Shown: piece after piece, positions 1 through 6,101 of the stretch
Layout: each line of letters opens with the position of its first letter
Numbering within the stretch: the stretch's first letter is position 1
Notes under the pieces: generated by a model
What the model saw: the letters and a program-made list of their open reading frames with translations, nothing else
Database searches by the model: none
What the model was told of the DNA's origin: nothing
Program-made: the position numbers and the translations under genes
Source of the DNA: an uncultured Oscillospiraceae bacterium
Lineage (GTDB): Bacteria > Bacillota > Clostridia > Oscillospirales > Oscillospiraceae
Reading direction: 5' to 3'
Assembly (NCBI GenBank): GCA_910578575.1
Contig: CAJTQP010000071.1
Span: 1-11,462, forward strand
Length of the DNA: 11,462 nt

Positions 1-176
1 CCCCCGGCCCGGAGATCGTGGAGTTTGCCAAGGAGGTGGGGGTGGACACCATCGTCATGACCCGCTCCTCCCGCGGACCCCTGCGCCGGATGGGCTCGGT
101 GGCCGCCTACGTGGTGAAAAACGCCGGATTCCTGGACATCGTGGTGATGCGGGAGCCCCATGAGGATGAGCTGTAA
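1..176 (+). CDS. Universal stress protein (UspA family), C-terminal part
   Basis: Only the last 57 codons are in the window, and the start lies upstream. The visible residues carry the UspA C-terminal signature: a strand ending in IVMTRSSRG, then a turn and GSVAAYVVK, which in the family forms the nucleotide-binding loop (usual form G-2x-G-9x-G-S/T). Here the first glycine of the loop is a serine. The product is expected to be a small cytoplasmic stress or nucleotide-binding protein. It is closely related to the complete gene that follows: the two share a run of 28 identical bases (49-76 and 560-587), so they look like a recent tandem duplication or a gene-conversion pair. The family call is strong; the partner and the ligand are unknown. 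Confidence 0.85.
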   Translation, partial: PGPEIVEFAKEVGVDTIVMTRSSRGPLRRMGSVAAYVVKNAGFLDIVVMREPHEDEL

Positions 177-190
177 AACCAAATAACAAC

Positions 191-260
191 AGAAGCTGCG
201 GAGCGTTGCGCGGCGCTCTGGGTCATGGCCCAAAGCGCCCCGGCGCTCCGCACTTCTCTT
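191..260 (+). terminator. Long imperfect hairpin between the two usp genes
   Basis: The outer arms AGAAG-C-TGCGGAGCG (191-205) and CGCTCCGCACTTCT (244-257) pair with one bulged C. The inner arms GGCGCT (211-216) and AGCGCC (234-239), plus TGGG with CCCA, extend the structure. Only a mixed T-rich tract (TTCTCTTT) follows, so it may be a weak terminator or attenuator that lets some transcription pass into the second usp gene. Confidence 0.55.
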
Positions 261-291
261 TGAAGTATAAAATCAAAGGAGGTCGTTTTTG

Positions 292-681
292 ATGAAAGAA
301 GTGTTACTCCCTGTGGACGGCAGCGAGCGCAGTGTGCGTTCCCTGGAGGCGGTGAAACGGATCTATCCTCCAGACCAGGCCGCCCTGACCATCCTGATGG
401 TGGCGCCCGGTGTGGAATCCGCAGGGAAAGAGGCGCAGATTCTGGAGCTGTTGGAGCAGTATGCCCTGGAGATGGAGGGATATGAGGTGAAAACCGTGTT
501 CCTCCGGGGGGTGGCGGGCCCGGTGATTGTGGACTACGCCAGGGAGAAGGAGATGGACGCCATCGTCATGACCCGCTCCTCCCGCGGGCCCCTGATGCGC
601 CTGGGCTCCGTCAGCGCCCACGTGGTGAAACACGCCGACTTTCTGAACCTCTTTGTGCTCCGGGAGAGTGGGTCGCACTGA
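292..681 (+). CDS. Universal stress protein (UspA family), 129 aa
   Basis: This is a small cytoplasmic UspA-fold protein. Strand 1 reads VLLPVDGS, and Asp9 is the conserved acidic residue of the ATP-binding family members. The C-terminal loop at residues 94-108 (TRSSRGPLMRLGSVS) keeps the RG and GS parts but has Ser in place of the first loop Gly. Whether it binds ATP is therefore uncertain. The ATG at 292 is chosen over the TTG one codon earlier because AAAGGAGGT at 275-283 sits 8 nt away. The length is slightly below the usual 140-150 residues of single-domain Usp proteins. It is a tandem paralogue of the partial gene before it and is closed by a very strong terminator. Family members typically respond to starvation or redox stress; nothing here says which. 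Confidence 0.88.
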   Translation: MKEVLLPVDGSERSVRSLEAVKRIYPPDQAALTILMVAPGVESAGKEAQILELLEQYALEMEGYEVKTVFLRGVAGPVIVDYAREKEMDAIVMTRSSRGPLMRLGSVSAHVVKHADFLNLFVLRESGSH

Positions 682-706
682 GGGAGAGGGAAAACAAGTG
701 AGGAAC

Positions 707-763
707 AAAAGCCGCAAGGTGGCAGGACTACGGATGTTGTAGTCCTGCCACCTTGCGGTTTTT
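707..763 (+). terminator. Strong intrinsic terminator after usp
   Basis: A perfect 20-bp stem (712-731 with 739-758) has a 7-nt loop, preceded by AAAA and followed by TTTTT. The A-tract on the other side would allow it to work in both directions. It separates the usp genes from the accessory block. Confidence 0.93.
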
Positions 764-770
764 GGGTTTG

Positions 771-862
771 TGCAGAATGCTGAAAATGAAGAAATTTGTA
801 AAAACTTGTCCACTTTTCCTCTTTTCGTGCACTATATATATAGGGGGATTTTCATAGTCGGC
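771..862 (+). repeat. 92-nt conserved promoter-like element, copy 1
   Basis: It aligns without gaps to 5373-5464, with about 60 of 92 bases identical by hand count. Two blocks are perfectly kept: GCTGAAAAT (779-787) and TGTCCACTTTT (807-817). A TATATA at 835-840 followed by TAG aligns with TATAAG-TAG in the other copy, each 17 nt after ACTTTT. The poor -35 match suggests an activator-dependent promoter or an alternative sigma factor. It lies directly upstream of the membrane-anchored regulator gene. The regulatory role is inferred; the repeat itself is seen. Confidence 0.6.
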
Positions 863-888
863 CCCCGCGCAACAAGCGGTTGCCCCCA

Positions 889-912
889 ATGTAAACAGAT
901 AGTGGTTTACAT
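889..912 (+). promoter_or_regulatory. Inverted repeat, candidate operator
   Basis: The perfect arms ATGTAAAC (889-896) and GTTTACAT (905-912) are separated by 8 nt. A third half-site, TTTACAT (944-950), overlaps the start codon of the regulator gene at 949. The placement in the leader of an HTH gene suggests autoregulation by blocking transcription elongation or ribosome access. It is too short and too AT-rich to be a terminator. Confidence 0.55.
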
Positions 913-948
913 CAGCGGGAAAATCTTTAGAATGGAGGCAGAATTTAC

Positions 949-1404
949 ATGAGCTTACAAGAGAAATTGATTAGGTTGAGAAAGGAAAAGAAGCTATCTC
1001 AGTTTGACGTGTCTGAGGCCCTGCGTGTGTCCCGGCAGGCTGTGTCCAGATGGGAGGTGGGAACCGCCCAACCATCTACTGATAACTTAAAAGTTTTAAG
1101 CGAACTATACGACGTGTCAGTGGATTACTTATTGGACGACGATGCCGATAGGCCGGAACCGCCGGAGGAAGAAACCCAGGCGGCCAAAACACCAACGGCT
1201 TCGGGGAAAAGATTTACCCTTGAGAGGAAACGCATCGTTGCCCTCTCTTGCGCCGTGGTTCTGTTGCTGGCACTGCTGATTTACACGGCGATGCCGAAGG
1301 ATGTGGAGGAAGAAGTCCCGATCATCCCGATTGGGGAGTTGGAGGAGGTAGAGGAAACGGACGATGGCACTCCCTATGTGGAGTTCTCTTTGGAATGGCC
1401 ATGA
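949..1404 (+). CDS. Membrane-anchored Xre-family HTH regulator, 151 aa
   Basis: Residues about 5-62 form a classic Cro/C1-type helix-turn-helix: the helix pair around LSQFDVSEAL and SRQAVSRWE, then PSTDNLKVLSELYDVSVDYLL. A Pro/Glu-rich linker follows (about 65-90). One hydrophobic helix lies at about 95-115, preceded by RKR and so oriented with the DNA-binding domain inside. The outer tail (116-151) is short and strongly acidic. The topology resembles RodZ, but the HTH looks like a real DNA-binding Xre domain and there is no sign of a RodZ outer domain. GGAGG at 934-938 sits 10 nt before the ATG. It heads an apparent operon, with only 26 nt to the next gene, and lies just after an inverted repeat that it may bind. 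A role as a membrane-tethered sensor of envelope state is inferred. Confidence 0.85.
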   Translation: MSLQEKLIRLRKEKKLSQFDVSEALRVSRQAVSRWEVGTAQPSTDNLKVLSELYDVSVDYLLDDDADRPEPPEEETQAAKTPTASGKRFTLERKRIVALSCAVVLLLALLIYTAMPKDVEEEVPIIPIGELEEVEETDDGTPYVEFSLEWP

Positions 1405-1430
1405 CCTAGAAATGAGGGGAGGTGAACAGA

Positions 1431-1853
1431 ATGAAAGTGAAGAAAATCCTTTGTACGGTGTTGGCAGTGGTTACTGTGCTGGGATGCTCAGGCATCACCG
1501 CATGGGCGGTTGAGGTAGAACCGGAGGATACAGAATCATCCGTGGTATTCATGGACATTGCACGGGCGACAGGAAGAATCAACGTGAATATCCCCGCCAA
1601 CACAAAGGCACGTGTGGGCACAGCCTTCCCGCTAGAAGCGGGGGCGGTGGTGACGATCAATGCGTCCTACTCCCCTCGGACCGCCAGCGTGGACTTCGGC
1701 CTGATTAGCCCCAACGGCAGCTTCCACTATATCAATGTGAAAAATGGGAGTATTAACAGGGGTATCCAGGTAGCCCAGCGGGGGAATTACACCTTGCAAA
1801 TCAGAAATAATTCCGCAAGTGCCGTGCAGGTCACGGGGTTTGTGAGTTATTGA
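1431..1853 (+). CDS. Small secreted beta-rich protein, 140 aa, unknown function
   Basis: An N-terminal export signal (K-rich start, hydrophobic 6-20) is followed by AWA at 24-26, which suits signal peptidase I. Alternatively VLGC at 16-19 could be read as a lipobox, so a lipoprotein is possible. After an acidic linker, residues about 46-140 show alternating strand patterns (INVNIPANT, AVVTINASYSP, SVDFGLISPNG, GNYTLQIRNNS, VQVTGFVSY) as in a small beta-sandwich. The ATG at 1431 is preferred over the GTG at 1422 because GGGGAGG (1416-1422) is correctly spaced 8 nt from it and overlaps the GTG. It lies 26 nt after the tethered regulator and is probably co-transcribed with it. I do not recognise a named family. 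A role as an exported partner or target of the regulator's outer tail is speculation. Confidence 0.78.
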   Translation: MKVKKILCTVLAVVTVLGCSGITAWAVEVEPEDTESSVVFMDIARATGRINVNIPANTKARVGTAFPLEAGAVVTINASYSPRTASVDFGLISPNGSFHYINVKNGSINRGIQVAQRGNYTLQIRNNSASAVQVTGFVSY

Positions 1854-1882
1854 TTTGGATATTGGAGAAGGGAGGGGAGTCC

Positions 1883-1981
1883 GATGTGGAAGTAGGCCGC
1901 TACGGGAACGTGGAACCATCGAGGAAGCCGAGGACGAAGGCTTGTCTGTCACAAGCCAAGCCCGAAAGCACATCCTGTTAA
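1883..1981 (+). pseudogene. Possible transposon (IS200/IS605 TnpB) 3'-end remnant
   Basis: Between two exported-protein genes lies an open stretch reading DVEVGRYGNVEPS...TKAC...AKPESTSC and then a stop. It has no ribosome site or start of its own, and its composition is unlike its flanks. The Gly/Pro/Ser/Lys-rich style resembles the variable tails after the zinc ribbon of TnpB proteins. An embedded 7-bp hairpin, GGCTTGT-5 nt-ACAAGCC (1939-1957), fits the structured right end of such elements, where the guide RNA overlaps tnpB. The resemblance is from memory and no transposase core is present, so the call is tentative. It could also be a plain noncoding spacer. Confidence 0.3.
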
Positions 1982-2012
1982 AACCCAGAGAGATAGAATT
2001 GGAGGTAATTAC

Positions 2013-3323
2013 ATGAAGTCACGTTTTTCTAAGACACTGTCGTTTATGTTAGCCGTCATTTTTTGCATCTCAGCGCTAACAGTACCGGCGTATGCTACGG
2101 ATACCGCAGATACAGAAAATAAACTTGTCCTGGATGGAGCAAACGCACGTTCGGGAGAACCCATGCTTATTGACGGGTTGGAAAAAGCAGGCGATACCAT
2201 GGATTATGAAATGGAAATCGATCATTCCTTATATCCCGAAGCGATTTTGTATGCCTTTTCTTATGGTGTGCCTGGCAACGCGACCATAAGGGTATACGAT
2301 GAGAACGAAAAGCTCGTCTCCGGCATATATCTGCAAGGGTATTTAAATGACAGAAGTGCCAACACACATTTTTCTCCTAAAGGACGCTGTGGAATTAAGA
2401 GCACAGAGTCAACTATTAAAAAATATAAAGTCACTGTAACCGCAGAGACTGACAATGTGATTTATGCGATGAACGTTGGAACCAGGGACACAATGGCCGA
2501 ACATTTTGGCGGGATAGACAATACCACTGCCATTGCTAAGAATATTCCTTCCAAAGCGGCAGAAGGGTCAAAGACGGCGGACTTCGCTGGTTATCAGACA
2601 CTACTAGACGGTGAAGGTGAATGGTTCTATTATGTTGCAGATGGATACACTTATATAACAGCCAGAGCCTCAATGAGAACAGGTTTGGCTTTTGAGGTGT
2701 ACGATGCTGAAACTGGTACTAGAGTTTATCAATCGAGAAGTGAAGATACTGGAAAGAAGGATAATTCTGTAAGTTCCTATTCCTATGTGGGCTATGTCCA
2801 AAGAGGACTTAATTTAGAACCTGGCAGAGATTACTTTATTCGGTTCTATTCCACCTTGGATACCCCTGTAACAGATTCGAGCGCACGCTATTACATTCAT
2901 ATTGGTCTTCCATGTTTGACAACACAAGATGTCAAATACAACGCACAACAGTCATTTTATGTCCCTGCCAATCGCACCGTAACATTTACGATCAATGTTC
3001 CTAAAGATACCTTCCTCCCTTCCACACGGGCGAACGCCATGACTGCTGTATACTTTTCAGCGAACAGTTCAATGGAAAATGCGTATGTTGACTCTTGCAC
3101 GATAACTACGCCCAATGGGCAGAAAGTTACTCCGCTTAACGGAAGATATTCACATTTCGAGACGCCCTCGTCCATAAATTATTTGACGGATGAAAACCAT
3201 GTTCCCCTGACAGGCAACTGGAAAGTAACAATCCGAACATCGAAATCATTGTATTTCCAGTTTGCTTTAGGCGGAAGTAGTGAGATAATATTGGGGGAAA
3301 GTGGTAACGAGGTGACGGGATAA
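2013..3323 (+). CDS. Large secreted protein with three beta-rich segments, 436 aa
   Basis: Residues 1-28 form a textbook signal peptide (KSRFSK, hydrophobic core, cleavage after AYA). The mature part has three segments with a similar rhythm: about 45-165 (DYEMEID, ATIRVYDENEKLVSG, YKVTVTA, YAMNVG), about 180-300 (GEWFYYVADG, FEVYDAETGTRVY, LEPGRDYFIRFYS, YYIHIG) and about 305-430 (QQSFYVPANRTVTFTI, CTITTPNGQKV, GNWKVTIRTS). This pattern resembles bacterial pre-peptidase C-terminal (PPC) type beta-sandwiches, but I cannot confirm a family. There is no catalytic motif, sorting signal or membrane anchor, so it is probably released or held non-covalently. GGAGG at 2001-2005 is 7 nt from the ATG. 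Its GC content is clearly lower than its neighbours (22-28 G/C per 60 bases in sampled lines), which suggests recent acquisition. The next gene starts 2 nt after its stop. Confidence 0.82.
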   Translation: MKSRFSKTLSFMLAVIFCISALTVPAYATDTADTENKLVLDGANARSGEPMLIDGLEKAGDTMDYEMEIDHSLYPEAILYAFSYGVPGNATIRVYDENEKLVSGIYLQGYLNDRSANTHFSPKGRCGIKSTESTIKKYKVTVTAETDNVIYAMNVGTRDTMAEHFGGIDNTTAIAKNIPSKAAEGSKTADFAGYQTLLDGEGEWFYYVADGYTYITARASMRTGLAFEVYDAETGTRVYQSRSEDTGKKDNSVSSYSYVGYVQRGLNLEPGRDYFIRFYSTLDTPVTDSSARYYIHIGLPCLTTQDVKYNAQQSFYVPANRTVTFTINVPKDTFLPSTRANAMTAVYFSANSSMENAYVDSCTITTPNGQKVTPLNGRYSHFETPSSINYLTDENHVPLTGNWKVTIRTSKSLYFQFALGGSSEIILGESGNEVTG

Positions 3324-3325
3324 TT

Positions 3326-4396
3326 ATGGATATCAGCATCAAACGCACCAGTATTACTGTAACAAGGCCATCCACATCCTCCGGCGCAAATGCGCCGGAG
3401 GATGCGGTGGCTTCCCCTACTCGCGTCACCTACCGCAGAGGCGACCCGGAATTTGATACCTTTGAACACGCCTACGACAATGTCAGGTATCAATTTACGA
3501 ACGAGAAGGGGTTACCCAAAAACTTTTTAGGTCCAGGCTCTTTGGGTACATCAATCCCTGGATTTATGTTTAATCAAGAGCTAGACGATATGTTTGAGCA
3601 ATACTATCGAGGTCAAACGGATGTGTCAGCCGTAGAGAAAAAGATGAACGACATTGTAGAGGATTTGAAAGCCTCTTATGTGGAAAAGGGCTTTAACCCC
3701 GACGACTTTATGCCGAAGTTGATCGAGGATGTTTACAATGCGGCCCGGCTGGGAAATGTGCGCGGCGCTGGGATTGGAAGCTGGTACGATGGGCGGGAGG
3801 TTCTCAAGCAATTCATGGGGCCCAATGAGTACACAGGGTATTATGTCTACTATGACGCCAAGTATTATTACCAGTCTGAGGACATGAAGGACACCTTGCA
3901 GGACATTGCATGGAAGCTTGCGGAACAGCACGGGGTCACCGAGCTGAACCTCCCCACAAGCTACCCTGACAAGGACCCGCGGAAAGGGATGTATGAAAAC
4001 TACAATGCCGCCATCAATGACCGGATGCGCAGCGAGCAGCACATTGGGAATTTCCTCACTGAGGATTTTGTCCCCCCAAAGGACTTTCACTTTTTCTATC
4101 GGATGTATGGCGGGGTTGGCCCCAAGGTTCCTCCGTTGCCCGCCCCGGTCAACGAGCCGGAAGCCGAGTTTGACAGCTTGCTATACGTTTGGTGTGACAA
4201 CTGGTCCTTCATGGGCCGGGTCCCGGTGCGCATGGACCCCACGCGGTATCCGGTAAGCGTCAATGCCTATGAACTCATCCGCCGGTCTGTTTCCAACATC
4301 CCCCCGGACATTGCCGCCGTGCTGAAAAACATGGACTTCTATGCCCAGAACCGGGGGCAGGAATATGAGCGGGCGCATCCAAGACAATACGCTTAA
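3326..4396 (+). CDS. Intracellular protein of unknown function, 356 aa
   Basis: No signal peptide or membrane helix is seen, so the product is expected in the cytoplasm. After a disordered N-terminus (1-35, rich in Ser/Thr/Ala/Pro) the protein is mostly charged and aromatic: FNQELDDMFEQYY at about 82, a helical section near 95-145, GYYVYYDAKYYYQSEDM near 170-185, and a C-terminal helix ending YAQNRGQEYERAH. I recognise no family. It starts 2 nt after the secreted-protein gene, with GAGGTG at 3310-3315, so the two are translationally close. Codons around 17-27 (TSSGANAPEDA) are encoded by a perfect DNA palindrome and look like an insertion. The first part of the gene is AT-richer than the last third, giving it a mosaic look. 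Pairing of an exported protein with an intracellular one is noted without assigning a role. Confidence 0.75.
   Translation: MDISIKRTSITVTRPSTSSGANAPEDAVASPTRVTYRRGDPEFDTFEHAYDNVRYQFTNEKGLPKNFLGPGSLGTSIPGFMFNQELDDMFEQYYRGQTDVSAVEKKMNDIVEDLKASYVEKGFNPDDFMPKLIEDVYNAARLGNVRGAGIGSWYDGREVLKQFMGPNEYTGYYVYYDAKYYYQSEDMKDTLQDIAWKLAEQHGVTELNLPTSYPDKDPRKGMYENYNAAINDRMRSEQHIGNFLTEDFVPPKDFHFFYRMYGGVGPKVPPLPAPVNEPEAEFDSLLYVWCDNWSFMGRVPVRMDPTRYPVSVNAYELIRRSVSNIPPDIAAVLKNMDFYAQNRGQEYERAHPRQYA
3375..3404. repeat. Perfect 30-nt palindrome inside a coding region
   Basis: The arms of 14 bases (3375-3388 and 3391-3404, core CCTCCGGCGCA / TGCGCCGGAGG) flank AA. In RNA this would give a 13-bp GC-rich stem with a tight AAAT loop about 50 nt into the 3326 gene. 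No T-run follows, so it is not an intrinsic terminator. It is in frame and much GC-richer than its surroundings, which suggests a small mobile palindromic unit or a stem that affects mRNA stability or translation. Confidence 0.8.
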
Positions 4397-4434
4397 AGAC
4401 CGCAGCTCGATAGCTTTACTATTGGTCTAGGAGG

Positions 4435-4470
4435 CAGGGCCCCGCTGTGAAATCACGGGGGCCCTGTTTT
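4435..4470 (+). terminator. Intrinsic terminator of the first accessory block
   Basis: CAGGGCCCC (4435-4443) pairs with GGGGCCCTG (4458-4466). An inner GTG/CAC can pair as well, and TTTT follows. It closes the 949-4396 gene set. Confidence 0.85.
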
Positions 4471-4568
4471 GCCACCCGAAGTAGGAACAAGCACCCAAGC
4501 CTCACGCCTAGGTTGAGCATAACCGTCATAGACGGGGAGCTGTATGCCGCTGCCAAAGCAGAAAACGG

Positions 4569-4597
4569 TTGATGTCACCGCTATTAGCTTGTATACT
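4569..4597 (+). promoter_or_regulatory. Sigma-A-type promoter for lipoprotein gene 4620
   Basis: TTGATG (4569-4574), a 17-nt spacer and TATACT (4592-4597). The predicted start near 4604 leaves a leader of only about 16 nt. The promoter lies on top of the upstream in-frame ATG at 4572, which rules that codon out as the start for this transcript. Confidence 0.7.
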
Positions 4598-4619
4598 AAA
4601 ACTGAAGGGAGTGTTATTT

Positions 4620-5261
4620 GTGAGGAAGGGTATATTGTGTGCGTTGGTGGCGGCGCTAGGGCTTACACTGTGCTCCTGCACTGCGCCTGACGGGGAGGAG
4701 GTTGCCCCTGCCGAAGCCAGCCCTGCCGAGACTACGCTTGCCCAGGGCAGTGAGGAACAAGCGCGGTATGTGATCTTATTTTCCAATATGCGGATACGGG
4801 ATATCCAGGAGCTGCAAGGCTTTTTCAATGCCGTCGATCATTTGAGTAGAAATCATGATTATGGAGAACGAATGTATCTCGCTGGCTATGGGGATGCCCT
4901 ACTGTGTGATCCCTACGGCTCTTACAATACGCTTGTGGAGATTGTTTCCCAAGAAGCAGCACAAGAACTCTTGGGCGAGAACTTGTGCGCAGCCTTTGCC
5001 AGGGAGAGCGACGCAAGAAGAGGGTTTCTTGAGCAAGTACGAAGCAATACGATTGCCCCCAGCCTGATGGACCCGAAGTCGGAATTTCACGCCCTGATGC
5101 CGAAGGTCCAAGATGCCTACAATGAAATCCTGCCGTATAGTGTATACATAGTATGCACGAGCGGGTCGGAAGAGGAGAAGGCTCGCTATTGTGAAGCCGT
5201 GGAAGAATTTGCTGGCTTGCTGGAAGAGGCCACCGAGTTGCTTCGGGCGGATGGGGATTAA
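4620..5261 (+). CDS. Putative lipoprotein of unknown function, 213 aa
   Basis: The N-terminus MRKGILCALVAALGLTLCSC is a lipoprotein signal with lipobox LCSC (17-20), so the mature protein would be anchored at Cys20 on the outside of the membrane. A Pro/Ala/Glu-rich linker (about 21-45) precedes a mixed helical domain containing VILFSNMRIRDIQELQGFFNAVDHLS, YGDALLCDPYGSYN and a helical C-terminus (SGSEEEKARYCEAVEEFAGLLEEATELL). Four Cys remain in the exported domain and could form disulfides. The GTG start at 4620 is chosen because AAGGGAG (4605-4611) lies 8 nt upstream and because the longer reading frame would begin inside the promoter. It shows no clear similarity to the three OB-like proteins downstream. 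The function is unknown. Confidence 0.8.
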   Translation: MRKGILCALVAALGLTLCSCTAPDGEEVAPAEASPAETTLAQGSEEQARYVILFSNMRIRDIQELQGFFNAVDHLSRNHDYGERMYLAGYGDALLCDPYGSYNTLVEIVSQEAAQELLGENLCAAFARESDARRGFLEQVRSNTIAPSLMDPKSEFHALMPKVQDAYNEILPYSVYIVCTSGSEEEKARYCEAVEEFAGLLEEATELLRADGD

Positions 5262-5309
5262 GATGAACTGGGATGATCGTTCAATTCTTTGAGATATAAG
5301 TATAACTCT

Positions 5310-5358
5310 ACTAGGGAGAAAGCAAGCCAGAGTTGCTGTCCAACGCAGCGCCCCTAGT
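5310..5358 (+). other. Inverted repeat between lipoprotein gene and second conserved element
   Basis: ACTAGGG (5310-5316) and CCCTAGT (5352-5358) frame 35 nt that hold a smaller GTTG/CAAC pair. It might end transcription of the 4620 gene, but the T-run after it is short. It is listed as a structure of unproven role. Confidence 0.3.
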
Positions 5359-5372
5359 TTGCCTCAAAATTA

Positions 5373-5464
5373 TACAAAACGCTGAAAATAAAAAAGGTTG
5401 CCAAAACCTGTCCACTTTTGGCCCCGTTCGTCGATCTATAAGTAGAAGGTTTTTTAAGGTCTGC
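5373..5464 (+). repeat. 92-nt conserved promoter-like element, copy 2
   Basis: Partner of 771-862 at a constant offset of 4602 nt. It keeps GCTGAAAAT (5381-5389), TGTCCACTTTT (5409-5419), TATAAG-TAG (5437-5445) and even the later GG-TTTT-GTC spacing. It lies directly upstream of the first OB-like gene, whose ribosome site follows at 5471. Transcription from TATAAG would start near 5449. Confidence 0.6.
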
Positions 5465-5484
5465 AACGTGTGAGGAGGATTCTT

Positions 5485-6009
5485 ATGATAGATCTGGTTA
5501 CTTTTTTTAGTGCAGTGCTCTTTCTGGCTACTGGCTATATTCCCGGAGGAGATCATGCGGAATGTGCAACAGGAACGGTTGTGGCGATTTCGGAGGAAAT
5601 GGCTGTGGTTGAGATCGAGGAGCATCCGCTGATATCGAACATCCGGTTTTCTTTCGAGAACACCCTCATGGACCCCAACGATGTAGTCGTGGGGGATCAG
5701 GTCAACCTGACCTATGTGAGCAAACTGGTTCCCGCTGACGTTGGGGAGACCGATGTGGGCAGTTGGTGCCTTACACGGAAGGATTTGGACGGCATCGTGG
5801 TTTCCATGGACGAAAACCAGGTGGTGGTGCGTCCTTTGCCAGAGGACCCTTTGGCGGGACAGGTGGAAACGCTTCGCTTCCTGCGAAACAACAGGGATTT
5901 ACAGCGGGATATTGGCGTTCAGCCGGGGGATGTGGTTGGCATCTCCTATGTCCGCGATGTGATCCCTGGGGACCCACCGCAGATCGAAGCGGTGAGCTGG
6001 GGTGTGTAA
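5485..6009 (+). CDS. Exported protein with two OB-like repeats, 174 aa
   Basis: An N-terminal hydrophobic segment is followed by two repeats of about 70 residues: CATGTVVAISEEMAVVEIEE ... VVGDQVNLTYVSKLVPAD, and LDGIVVSMDENQVVVRPL ... VQPGDVVGISYVRDVIPGDPPQIEA. Each has the G-x-V strand, a VVV strand, and GD-x-V before a last strand, as in OB-like small barrels (DUF3221-like; by pattern only). It is clearly a paralogue of the protein at 6644, down to the closing PG-PPQ-EA. Unlike that one it has no lipobox Cys (GYIPGGD where the paralogue has GACGGD), so it would stay membrane-inserted or be cleaved. The ATG at 5485 follows TGAGGAGG (5471-5478) by 6 nt. A GTG at 5470 would add MRRIL, a more normal signal n-region, and remains possible. 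Confidence 0.75.
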   Translation: MIDLVTFFSAVLFLATGYIPGGDHAECATGTVVAISEEMAVVEIEEHPLISNIRFSFENTLMDPNDVVVGDQVNLTYVSKLVPADVGETDVGSWCLTRKDLDGIVVSMDENQVVVRPLPEDPLAGQVETLRFLRNNRDLQRDIGVQPGDVVGISYVRDVIPGDPPQIEAVSWGV

Positions 6010-6046
6010 GTGGAACAGGAGAATGCGGGAACCCCTGATTTACTTG

Positions 6047-6076
6047 TTGACGGGATCCCCCTGGTTCTGGTATGAT
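6047..6076 (+). promoter_or_regulatory. Promoter for lipoprotein gene 6102
   Basis: TTGACG (6047-6052), an 18-nt spacer and TATGAT (6071-6076), with TGG just before the -10 box (extended -10). The predicted leader is about 19 nt. The sequence closely resembles the promoter at 6594-6622. Confidence 0.75.
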
Positions 6077-6101
6077 AAGATAAAAACGGAGAAAATGAGC
6101 C

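Noticed and set aside
304..813. Long - strand frame opposite the usp gene.
   Set aside because: It is antisense to a clear UspA gene, spans the terminator, and has a His/Gly/Pro-rich composition typical of a GC-rich shadow frame.
801..819. TTGTCCACT resembles a DnaA box.
   Set aside because: It matches TTATCCACA at only 7 of 9 positions, there is no box cluster and no dnaA/dnaN nearby, and the copy at 5408 matches less well.
770..952. A 60-codon + strand frame whose TGA overlaps the regulator's ATG (ATGA).
   Set aside because: It starts at a GTG with no ribosome site, spans the conserved promoter element and the operator-like repeat, and its peptide looks random. The ATGA overlap is chance.
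5311..5625. A - strand frame sharing a short FSAFC-like peptide with the - strand frame over 771-862.
   Set aside because: The shared peptide only reflects the repeated 92-nt DNA element. There is no ribosome site, and the frame runs across the start of the 5485 gene.
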